Source: an uncultured cyanobacterium
Lineage (GTDB): Bacteria; Cyanobacteriota; Cyanobacteriia; CACIAM-69d
Assembly (NCBI GenBank): GCA_937894105.1
Contig: CALCTI010000178.1
Location: 1-8,193 of the forward strand
Direction: 5' to 3'
DNA: 8,193 bases
In this document: one piece after another, positions 1-5,601 of the stretch
How the letters are laid out: every line of letters begins with the position of its first letter
Position numbering within the stretch: position 1 is the first letter of the stretch
The notes under the pieces: generated by a model
Told to the model about the DNA's origin: nothing
The model's input: only the letters and a program-made list of their open reading frames with translations
Databases searched by the model: none
Program-made: the position numbers and the translations under genes

Positions 1-28
1 TTTCCCCTTCACGACGCTCTTCCTATCT
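1..28. other. Probable Illumina adapter remnant at contig edge
   Basis: Bases 2-28 align without gaps to the last 27 bases of the standard Illumina/TruSeq read-1 adapter, with 24 of 27 identities. The run CACGACGCTCTTCC at 10-23 is exact and ATCT at 25-28 is exact. The orientation is the one expected when adapter is read into the insert, so genuine DNA should begin near base 29. In the frame of the downstream gene it encodes LHDALPI, the peptide produced by this adapter in contaminated database proteins. The mismatches suggest low-quality reads or assembly error. The adapter comparison is from memory. Confidence 0.85.
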
Positions 29-600
29 CCTCCCAAGACACGACCGACGGTAAAAACAGCGACACCGTTGAAGACAGCGACTTTGAGGATAACGGCATTA
101 TCGACGTACCAGAAATTCCCTTTCCTGAATTTGAACTGCCGGAATTTGACCTGGGCAAAATATTTCAAGATTGGCTGCGGGACAACACCATTGGTCGCCT
201 AACCCCCAGCCCCACCTCTAGTCCCACGTCCAGCCCCACCGCCGTCCCCTATAATGCTTCTGTTGATACGCCCCCCAATGCGCCCTCTGCGGAAGCGGGG
301 CTGCGAGACTACTACAGCGCCTTAAACCAAGGCAACTACCGCGAAGGCTGGAATCGCTTAACGCCAGAGTTTAAGCGCAATTTTTCCGAAAATAGCTTTG
401 ATAGCTACACCGGATGGTGGACCCAGGTGCAACGTACCACCGTGGACTCCATTACGGTGCTGGAGAGTACTGCTGATCGGGCGATCGTACGGGCGCGGCT
501 GGTTTATTCCCTGCGAAATGGGCGACAATCCTCAGAAACCAGTACGTTTCGCCTGGTACGTCAGGGCGATCGCTGGCTTTTTGCCGATGTGGTTCAATAG
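1..600 (+). CDS. 3' end of a gene: Pro/Ser/Thr linker plus NTF2-like domain (likely Ser/Thr kinase tail)
   Basis: An open frame runs from the window edge to TAG at 598-600, giving 199 residues with no start; residues 1-9 come from the adapter-like sequence. Residues 11-35 are acidic. A short Pro/Glu/Phe pseudo-repeat (PEIPFPEFELPEFD) lies at 37-50. A Pro/Ser/Thr linker with spaced TSSP units covers about 68-96. A compact domain covers about 97-199, with the opening LRDYYSALNQGNYREGWNRL, a Trp-Trp pair at 139-140 and the closing strand DRWLFADVVQ. This helix-then-strands pattern resembles the small NTF2/SnoaL-like domains found at the C-terminus of cyanobacterial Ser/Thr protein kinases and some anchored proteins. 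It is probably extracytoplasmic, which is inference. No kinase domain is in the window, so the parent protein is a guess. It is in the same direction as the cox genes but about 1 kb upstream of them. Confidence 0.6.
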   Translation, partial: FPLHDALPISSQDTTDGKNSDTVEDSDFEDNGIIDVPEIPFPEFELPEFDLGKIFQDWLRDNTIGRLTPSPTSSPTSSPTAVPYNASVDTPPNAPSAEAGLRDYYSALNQGNYREGWNRLTPEFKRNFSENSFDSYTGWWTQVQRTTVDSITVLESTADRAIVRARLVYSLRNGRQSSETSTFRLVRQGDRWLFADVVQ

Positions 601-656
601 GGGCGCTCAGTTTTAAAGAGAATAATCCTAAGAAACTAAACGTTAGACTTAAAGTG

Positions 657-696
657 CGCCTGTCCCTTGCCAGGAGTGGTATCCAAAGGACAGGCG
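657..696 (+). terminator. Stem-loop after the upstream gene, possible terminator
   Basis: A perfect 9-bp inverted repeat, CGCCTGTCC at 657-665 and GGACAGGCG at 688-696, encloses a 22-base loop. Two further A-T pairs are possible after one mismatch. It lies 57 bp after the stop codon of the upstream gene. No T-run follows on the + strand, so it is not a classical intrinsic terminator; it may act as a 3'-end processing or stability element. The pairing is certain but the role is not. Confidence 0.4.
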
Positions 697-700
697 AAAA

Positions 701-806
701 GGATCAATTTCCGAATTATTTTTGAATCATTTCCATAGGGTCTACACATAATTTTCACAAAACTCGCCACTGACTCACTCTGGATCAATTTTTGAATCAT
801 TTTTCC
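701..806. repeat. T-rich direct repeats (GGATCAA ... TTTTTGAATCA)
   Basis: GGATCAA occurs at 701-707 and 782-788. The 11-mer TTTTTGAATCA follows at 719-729 and 789-799, each time ending in a T-run and CC. In the first copy a diverged 11-mer, TTTCCGAATTA (708-718, 8 of 11 matches), sits between them, so the second copy looks like the first with one 11-bp unit removed. An 11-bp unit is about one helical turn, which would suit either a protein-binding array or slippage. No function is recognised. Confidence 0.55.
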
Positions 807-1061
807 AAAAATGGTTCCCGAGCTTATTTCAAACTTTAATTATGAAGCTGCTTTTCTTGGGTATTCTGTTAATGAGTGGCAGAGAAGAGCTGAACTAGTA
901 TTCACGCAACAATGGAGCTAGGCAGTTCTGGTTCACTGTGTAACTAATCTCTGCAATCCATGCCTCTGGCATACTCCTCCAACGCTCCGTCTTATTTCAG
1001 TACAACAGCGCTCGTTCCCGTTTTCAACCTTCGGGTTACACACTCACTCTCGAATCTGTTT

Positions 1062-1097
1062 CAGTTGCGGTATCGCTGGTTAGCGGTGCCGCAACTG
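1062..1097 (+). other. 16-pair hairpin with GGTT tetraloop
   Basis: CAGTTGCGG at 1062-1070 pairs perfectly with CCGCAACTG at 1089-1097. The pairing continues inward (T·G, A-T, T·G, C-G, G-C, C-G, T-A) to a four-base loop GGTT at 1078-1081, giving 14 Watson-Crick pairs and 2 wobbles with no bulge. The wobbles are G·U only if the + strand is transcribed; on the other strand they become A·C mismatches, which favours a + strand RNA. No T-run follows, so it is not a simple terminator. A small UUCG-loop hairpin (AACC/GGTT, 1026-1037) lies upstream. It may be part of a long cox leader, a small RNA, or a repetitive palindromic element. Confidence 0.55.
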
Positions 1098-1374
1098 TTG
1101 TGGCCGCTGTTTTGGTCGCAATTGTTTTACCCAGTCGCTCTGTTTCATGAAAAGACAAAGAAAGACGCTTCGCAAAGGACCAAGCTCAGCGAGCGCCAAC
1201 CGTCTTATCAACTAATGAATCGACTACATGTGCACAATCGGCGAGCACTTGTGTGATTTTTCATGCGCAATTCTATGTGGGGCACGCCAGTCGTGCATCC
1301 CAGGGCAGCACATTGTAAATAGCGTAAAAGATTTGTTGGCAACCTCGCGGAAAACCAATTGTTTTCTTCCCTTC

Positions 1375-1406
1375 GATTGTTTTTAAGGCTTTGATTGTAT
1401 TTAAAG
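1375..1406. promoter_or_regulatory. Paired 14-bp direct repeat upstream of coxB
   Basis: GATTGTTTTTAAGG (1375-1388) and GATTGTATTTAAAG (1393-1406) match at 12 of 14 positions and are 18 bp apart. They lie in an AT-rich stretch about 200-230 bp before the coxB start, where a promoter or operator would be plausible. I cannot assign a regulator or a reliable -35/-10 pair. Confidence 0.3.
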
Positions 1407-1538
1407 TTAATGACCAAAAAGCTTAAGCAATATTAAGAAAAAGCGTCGAAAGACTGAATTTAGTATGCGGGAATAAGGGCATTTCGTGGATTTAATCCCG
1501 AAGTAAATCTAAAGAATGCATTGCGAATTGATAGAAAC

Positions 1539-1571
1539 CCCACGTTCTTAAAAGGACTGATCTAACGTGGG
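1539..1571 (+). promoter_or_regulatory. Inverted repeat just upstream of coxB
   Basis: CCCACGTT at 1539-1546 is the exact reverse complement of AACGTGGG at 1564-1571, with a 17-base spacer, ending 32 bp before the coxB start. It could be an operator for a dimeric regulator or a hairpin in the coxB 5' leader. Which of the two applies is not decided by the sequence. Confidence 0.4.
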
Positions 1572-1603
1572 AAAGTAAACCTCATGCCACTGATCCATTA
1601 CCC

Positions 1604-2623
1604 GTGAAAATTCCAAATGCGATCTTGGCAATGTTAGGTGGCATTGCCTTGACGCTCTTTTGTCTCTGGTTTAGCCAAAACAATCACCTGCTTCCCGTTC
1701 CTGCTAGTGCGAATGCTGGCGCAATTGATTCATTGTTTAATGTAATGTTGACCATTGCGCTGGGATTATTTGTATTGGTGCAAGGCGTTTTAATTTACGC
1801 GGGAATTCGCTTTCGGAAACGTCCAGGAGACGACACCGATGGGCCGCCGATTCGGGGAAATATTCCCCTTGAGGTGCTCTGGACGTCGATTCCGGCCGTT
1901 CTCGTGTTGGGAATTTCCCTTTATAGTTTTGAAATTTATAGCGAAATGGGGGGGCTAGACCCGATGGCCTCTGGGGGCACTTTAGTGGCCCATAACCATG
2001 GGGGAGCGGCGATCGCTGCCACCATCGACGAGGATCCGGCAACCCGTGACCTACAGAAGCGGGGAGCTAAGGACAACACCCTCGCTTATGGGGTGGGAGC
2101 TTCCCGTGGTGGCATGTCTAATGCCGATTTGGACGTTGACGTAATGGGCTTACAGTACGCGTGGCTTTTCACCTACCCCGATACGGGCGTTCTTTCCGGT
2201 GAGCTACATGTGCCCCTTGATAAGACGGTGCAGCTTAATATCAAAGCCCAAGACGTGCTCCACGCTTTCTGGATTCCCCAGTTTCGCCTAAAGCAGGACG
2301 CCATCCCTGGGCAACAAACGTCCCTGCGGTTTAAGCCCGTCGTTACCGGGCGCTATCCCATTGTGTGTGCCGAGCTGTGTGGGGCTTACCACGGAGCGAT
2401 GCGGGCAGAGGTGGTGGTGGATTCACCGGAGGACTATGACACCTGGATGGCAAGTATGGTGGCGGCGGTGGACCCTGCTGACAAATTGACCTTGGCGGCG
2501 GCTGCGGGAGATTTCACAGAAGCTAACCCCCAAACCATGAGCGATCGCAACTTCCTAAAACCCTACAGCGAGGAAATGGGAGTTAACGCTAAGACCCTTC
2601 AGGGCATGTCCCATCTTCACTAG
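1604..2623 (+). CDS. coxB: Cytochrome c oxidase subunit II (CuA subunit)
   Basis: This is subunit II of an aa3-type cytochrome c oxidase. It receives electrons from cytochrome c or plastocyanin at its CuA centre and passes them to heme a in CoxA. The 339-residue protein has a signal-anchor or first membrane segment (about 5-25) and two more membrane segments (about 44-66 and 88-108). The CuA domain follows from about 176. It contains the aromatic segment QYAWLFTYP (184-192), the first ligand H220 (VLHAFWIP), and CAELCGAYHGAM (255-266) with the other ligands C255, E257, C259, H263 and M266. All CuA ligands are present, so this is not a quinol oxidase. A polar insertion at about 113-175 precedes the domain; similar insertions occur in cyanobacterial homologues. 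The GTG start at 1604 gives the N-terminus MKIPNA, which resembles cyanobacterial CtaC; there is no clear Shine-Dalgarno. It is the first gene of the cox cluster. Confidence 0.95.
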   Translation: MKIPNAILAMLGGIALTLFCLWFSQNNHLLPVPASANAGAIDSLFNVMLTIALGLFVLVQGVLIYAGIRFRKRPGDDTDGPPIRGNIPLEVLWTSIPAVLVLGISLYSFEIYSEMGGLDPMASGGTLVAHNHGGAAIAATIDEDPATRDLQKRGAKDNTLAYGVGASRGGMSNADLDVDVMGLQYAWLFTYPDTGVLSGELHVPLDKTVQLNIKAQDVLHAFWIPQFRLKQDAIPGQQTSLRFKPVVTGRYPIVCAELCGAYHGAMRAEVVVDSPEDYDTWMASMVAAVDPADKLTLAAAAGDFTEANPQTMSDRNFLKPYSEEMGVNAKTLQGMSHLH

Positions 2624-2864
2624 GGGCTGTTGCGGGGTGTCAATTAACCATCAAAATCTTGTGCTGGGGCGTTTTTCATCATTACAAGGATCACAGGGTT
2701 TTCACCACTTAGTCTGTCTCTTAAAAAGGATGCAGTACGCCTTACCCCCAAATTTTTTAGACGTAGTTTCGTTGCCGAATTGCGATTTTTTAGACGTAAT
2801 AATCCCCTATTCTTAGCCGCTTCCATTGGCAATTTCATCGTTAACAATACCTGTTTAAAACCCT
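2624..2864. promoter_or_regulatory. coxB-coxA gap with two identical 14-bp direct repeats
   Basis: This 241-bp gap holds no convincing gene. The sequence ATTTTTTAGACGTA occurs twice without mismatch, at 2752-2765 and 2785-2798, with a period of 33 bp (about three helical turns). That places both copies on the same face of the helix. The second copy runs into TAATAA at 2797-2802, which could serve as a -10 element, although I see no good -35. A run TCTTAAAAAGGA at 2719-2730 resembles TCTTAAAAGGA at 1546-1556 upstream of coxB. The gap may give coxA a promoter of its own or carry a regulator site. No regulator is recognised. Confidence 0.4.
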
Positions 2865-4547
2865 ATGGCACAAACACAAGTGCGACCGCTGGTGGAGGAT
2901 GAACTTCCCCAAGAACCGAAGGGTGAATGGAAGAAATATTTCACCTTCAATACGGACCACAAGGTTATTGGTATTCAGTACCTGGTAACCAGCTTTATTT
3001 TCTTTCTAATCGGCGGCGCATTGGCCACGGGCGTGCGTCTTGAGCTAGCCACGCCGGAAGTGGATTTTGTTAGTCGAGAGCTGTATAACCAGCTCTTTAC
3101 TATCCACGCAACGGTGATGATTTTCCTGTGGATTGTGCCGGCAGGAACGGGAGCCTTTGGGAATTATCTATTGCCGCTGCTGCTGGGCTGCAATGATATG
3201 GCGTTCCCTCGGTTGAATGCGATCGCCTTTTGGATGATCCCCCCCGGCGGAGTGCTTCTGATGAGCAGTTTCTTTATTAATGAAGGGGCGGCGGCTTCCG
3301 GTTGGACCTCCTATCCACCCTTGAGTTTAATGAATGGGAAATCGGGGGAATTGATCTGGATCTTAAGCGTCTTGGTGTTAGGAACATCGTCTATTTTAGG
3401 GGCGATTAATTTCCTGACCACCATTATTAAAATGCGTACGCCGGGGATGAAGTTTAACAATATGCCCCTGTTTTGCTGGGCTATGTTTGCGGCATCTATT
3501 TTGATTTTGGTTTCTACGCCAGTATTGGCTGGGGCACTGATTCTTTTGTCCTTTGACCTGTTAGCGGGAACCTCAGTTTTTAATCCGTCTGGCGGTGGGG
3601 ATCCGGTGGTGTACCAACATATGTTTTGGTTCTATTCCCACCCGGCAGTTTATATTATGATCCTGCCGGTTTTTGGCACCATTTCTGAGATTTTGCCGGT
3701 CCATTCTCGCAAGCCAATTTTTGGATATTTGGCGATCGCCTACTCCAGCCTTGCCATTAGCTTTCTCGGCTTAATTGTGTGGGCGCACCATATGTTTACC
3801 AGCGGCACCCCTGCCTGGCTGCGGATGTTCTTTATGATCGCCACCATGGTGATTGCGGTGCCCACGGGGATCAAAGTATTTAGCTGGTTGGCCACCATAT
3901 GGGGTGGAAAACTACGTCTCAATAGCGCCATGCTCTTTGCGATGGGCTTTGTGTCCATGTTTGTCATTGGCGGACTGAGCGGCGTGATGGTGGCATCGGT
4001 CCCCTTTGATATCCACGTTCACGACACCTACTTTGTGGTAGCGCACCTACACTACGTGCTCTTCGGCGGATCGGTGTTTGGGCTCTACGCTTCGATTTAT
4101 CACTGGTTCCCGAAAATGACCGGGCGGATGATTAACGAAACCTGGGGGCGCATTCACTTTGTCCTCACCCTAGTGGGCTTTAACCTCTGCTTCTTGCCCA
4201 TGCACTACCTGGGGTTAATGGGAATGCCTCGCCGCGTCGCCGAGTATGATCCCCAGTTCGCAACGATCAATACCATTTGCAGCATTGGGTCTTACATTCT
4301 GGCGGTGTCAACGATTCCGTTTCTCGTGAACGCTGTCGTCTGCTGGCGCTCTGGGGAAAAAGCGCCCGCCAATCCTTGGGATGGGCTGACGTTGGAATGG
4401 ACCCTATCGTCGCCCCCGCCGGAGCATAATTTCCCGACGCCGCCGGTGTTAAAAACAGGACCCTATGACTACGGTGTTAGGGAACGGCGCGGATCGAAAA
4501 AACGCCCGATTTCCAAACTACGAGCGTCGGATATTTTGTCCAATTAG
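2865..4547 (+). CDS. coxA: Cytochrome c oxidase subunit I (heme a, heme a3-CuB)
   Basis: This is the catalytic subunit of the aa3-type oxidase; it reduces O2 to water and pumps protons. The 560-residue polytopic protein (about 12 membrane segments) carries every key residue. H81 (FTIHATVMIF) and H396 ligate low-spin heme a, and H394 ligates heme a3 (VVAHLHYV). H259, H308 and H309 ligate CuB, and Y263 is the residue cross-linked to H259. K337 is the K-channel lysine. D111 (NDMAFPRLNA) is the usual D-channel entry. H386/D387 match the Mg site. Residues 257-263 read YSHPAVY: the glutamate of the common GHPEVY form is replaced by Ala, and Tyr/Ser take the type A2 positions. This variant is known from Thermus caa3 and cyanobacteria. 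The C-terminal tail is short and basic (RERRGSKKRP, 539-548). The ATG at 2865 has no clear Shine-Dalgarno. Confidence 0.97.
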   Translation: MAQTQVRPLVEDELPQEPKGEWKKYFTFNTDHKVIGIQYLVTSFIFFLIGGALATGVRLELATPEVDFVSRELYNQLFTIHATVMIFLWIVPAGTGAFGNYLLPLLLGCNDMAFPRLNAIAFWMIPPGGVLLMSSFFINEGAAASGWTSYPPLSLMNGKSGELIWILSVLVLGTSSILGAINFLTTIIKMRTPGMKFNNMPLFCWAMFAASILILVSTPVLAGALILLSFDLLAGTSVFNPSGGGDPVVYQHMFWFYSHPAVYIMILPVFGTISEILPVHSRKPIFGYLAIAYSSLAISFLGLIVWAHHMFTSGTPAWLRMFFMIATMVIAVPTGIKVFSWLATIWGGKLRLNSAMLFAMGFVSMFVIGGLSGVMVASVPFDIHVHDTYFVVAHLHYVLFGGSVFGLYASIYHWFPKMTGRMINETWGRIHFVLTLVGFNLCFLPMHYLGLMGMPRRVAEYDPQFATINTICSIGSYILAVSTIPFLVNAVVCWRSGEKAPANPWDGLTLEWTLSSPPPEHNFPTPPVLKTGPYDYGVRERRGSKKRPISKLRASDILSN

Positions 4548-4548
4548 G

Positions 4549-4626
4549 GTCTCCAAAGGTGAGTGTCTCGGAGTTAATGGCTCGCTTGACTATTTTCTAG
4601 CTAAGGCAAGAAAGGCTTTGGGAGAC
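4549..4626 (+). other. Imperfect inverted repeat in the coxA-coxC gap
   Basis: GTCTCCAAAG (4549-4558), starting 1 bp after the coxA stop codon, pairs with CTTTGGGAGAC (4616-4626) with one bulged base. The right arm overlaps GAGACTCAC (4622-4630), which could instead pair with GTGAGTGTCTC (4559-4569), leaving a 2-base bulge. The two pairings exclude each other. They may modulate coxC expression or protect the coxA mRNA end, but the arms are imperfect and far apart. The rest of the 154-bp gap shows nothing except the coxC ribosome binding site. Confidence 0.25.
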
Positions 4627-4701
4627 TCACTTTCAATCGGTACGCAGTGGGATTATTCCACCCTTTTATTTACTTATTAATTTCTGTTTTTTTGGAGTCC
4701 T

Positions 4702-5334
4702 ATGCAGGGTTCAACAGTCAACTCAGAACAGACGATCGCCGTTGCCCAAAACGGTTACAGCGACGGTCACGGCGCTAGCCACTTAGAGGATCATCCAGAC
4801 CATCGAATTTTTGGTTTGTATATGTTCTTTGTGGCAGAGTCTTTTATTTTTCTAGGACTCTTTGCCGCCTACTTAACCTTTCGTGCGGTAACACCAGAGT
4901 GGCCGCCAGAAGGTACGCCGGAACTAGAATTATTGCTGCCAGGCATTAATAGCCTAATCTTGATTTCCAGCAGTTTTGTTATTCACAAAGCTGAAGATGC
5001 CATCAAGGAAAACGACGTAAAAGGCGTTCAACTTTGGTTCGCCATTACGGCAGCGATGGGGGCGTTATTCTTGGTGGGGCAAGGCTATGAATATGCCCAT
5101 TTGGAGTTTGGTTTAACTACCAATCTTTTTGCCAGTACGTTTTACGTACTAACGGGGTTTCATGGGCTCCACGTTGCCTTTGGATTGCTACTGATGGGGT
5201 CGGTGCTGTGGCGATCGCGCCAGGAGGGGCATTACTCCGCTGAAAGTAGGTTTGGCATCGAGGCGGCCGAACTTTACTGGCACTTTGTGGATGTTATTTG
5301 GATTCTTTTGTTTATTTTGCTGTATTTGCTTTAG
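4702..5334 (+). CDS. coxC: Cytochrome c oxidase subunit III
   Basis: This is subunit III, a membrane subunit that stabilises the oxidase and its proton uptake. The 210-residue protein is the short five-helix form typical of bacteria and cyanobacteria, lacking the first two helices of the mitochondrial protein. Membrane segments lie near 36-60, 80-97, 110-128, 143-168 and 190-210. Family features are FVAESFIFLGLFAAY (43-57), GQGYEYAHL (126-134), TGFHGLHVAFGLLL (151-164) and the closing ELYWHFVDVIW (190-200). A clear ribosome binding site, GGAG at 4694-4697, lies four bases before the ATG; it is stronger than those of coxB or coxA. The N-terminal 35 residues are polar and His/Asp-rich. This is the last gene of the cluster, followed by tandem repeats and a terminator. 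Confidence 0.95.
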   Translation: MQGSTVNSEQTIAVAQNGYSDGHGASHLEDHPDHRIFGLYMFFVAESFIFLGLFAAYLTFRAVTPEWPPEGTPELELLLPGINSLILISSSFVIHKAEDAIKENDVKGVQLWFAITAAMGALFLVGQGYEYAHLEFGLTTNLFASTFYVLTGFHGLHVAFGLLLMGSVLWRSRQEGHYSAESRFGIEAAELYWHFVDVIWILLFILLYLL

Positions 5335-5340
5335 GGCGTT

Positions 5341-5382
5341 TCTGGACCGTTATTTCTGGTCCGTTATTTCTAGACCGCTATT
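5341..5382. repeat. Three tandem 14-bp repeats after coxC
   Basis: Three contiguous units begin 6 bp after the coxC stop: TCTGGACCGTTATT (5341-5354), TCTGGTCCGTTATT (5355-5368) and TCTAGACCGCTATT (5369-5382). Unit 2 differs from unit 1 by one base and unit 3 by two. The unit 1/2 difference makes GGACC (5344-5348) complementary to GGTCC (5358-5362), so the first two units can form a 5-bp hairpin with a 9-base loop. Short tandem repeats are common between cyanobacterial genes. No function is assigned. Confidence 0.75.
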
Positions 5383-5422
5383 TACAGCTTTTGAATCCAA
5401 TACCTTAGTTCAAATCCCTTCG

Positions 5423-5459
5423 AAAACCGGATGGCGATCGCCGTTCGGTTTTATTTTTT
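5423..5459 (+). terminator. Intrinsic terminator of the cox cluster
   Basis: A 13-bp stem joins 5423-5435 to 5440-5452: AAAACCG pairs with CGGTTTT, followed inward by G·T, A-T, T·G and GGC/GCC around the loop GATC. The sequence ATTTTTT follows at once (5453-5459). This is a textbook Rho-independent terminator, 89 bp after coxC. Its tip is a HIP1 octamer (GCGATCGC, 5434-5441). It separates the cox genes from the antiporter gene. Confidence 0.85.
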
Positions 5460-5601
5460 GGCGCTTTATTCACGCTATATTTTTGCGCCCCACGGCAATG
5501 TGCTTACACTGTTTTGGAAGGTTTTAAGGGGATTATTCAATGTTTCCTTTACCGTTCAAAGCATTCGTTCCCCGCTCACCCTCCAATTTTAGAGAGTCGC
5601 C
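5460..5601 (+). promoter_or_regulatory. Promoter region of the antiporter gene
   Basis: Because a strong terminator precedes it, the antiporter probably has its own promoter in these 142 bp. A possible sigma-70 pair is TTGCGC (5483-5488) and TACACT (5505-5510) with a 16-bp spacer; the -35 matches poorly. Just before the ATG, AGAGAG (5591-5596) is a weak ribosome binding site. Confidence 0.3.

Larger units (their letters stand above)
601..1603. other. 1-kb non-coding region upstream of coxB
   Basis: No convincing gene lies here. The open frames of up to 98 codons at 960-1256 (+) and 1208-1417 (-) lack a ribosome binding site, look unlike any protein I know and overlap structured DNA. The region holds a stem-loop at 657-696, T-rich direct repeats at 701-806, a long hairpin at 1062-1097, a paired 14-bp repeat at 1375-1406 and an inverted repeat at 1539-1571 just before coxB. 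It contains no HIP1 octamer, though at the local density that absence is not significant. Its most likely roles are terminating the upstream gene and carrying the cox promoter and 5' leader. A small RNA or a decayed element is possible. Confidence 0.6.

Noticed and set aside
842..898. 18-codon frame starting MKLLFLGILLM
   Set aside because: It looks like a signal peptide but is very short, has no ribosome binding site and no supporting context.
944..1150. + strand frame encoding a membrane-like segment (SLVSGAATVVAAVLVAIVLP)
   Set aside because: It has no plausible start codon, and the hydrophobic stretch largely reflects the repeated GTTGCGG-type sequence of the hairpin region.
960..1256. 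98-codon open frame on the + strand upstream of coxB
   Set aside because: There is no ribosome binding site, the composition resembles no family I know, and it spans the long hairpin; a chance frame is more likely.
1208..1417. 69-codon open frame on the - strand
   Set aside because: There is no start signal or recognisable domain, and it overlaps AT-rich DNA with candidate promoter repeats.
2644..2847. 67-codon open frame on the - strand in the coxB-coxA gap
   Set aside because: It is Lys/Arg-rich because of the T-rich + strand, opposes the operon direction and has no recognised domain.
4465..4680. 71-codon frame overlapping the end of coxA
   Set aside because: It runs out of frame through coxA coding sequence and shows no domain; it is a shadow frame.
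5407..5416. GTTCAAATCC, similar to a tRNA T-loop
   Set aside because: No matching acceptor stem, D-arm or anticodon arm can be built upstream; tandem repeats occupy that space.
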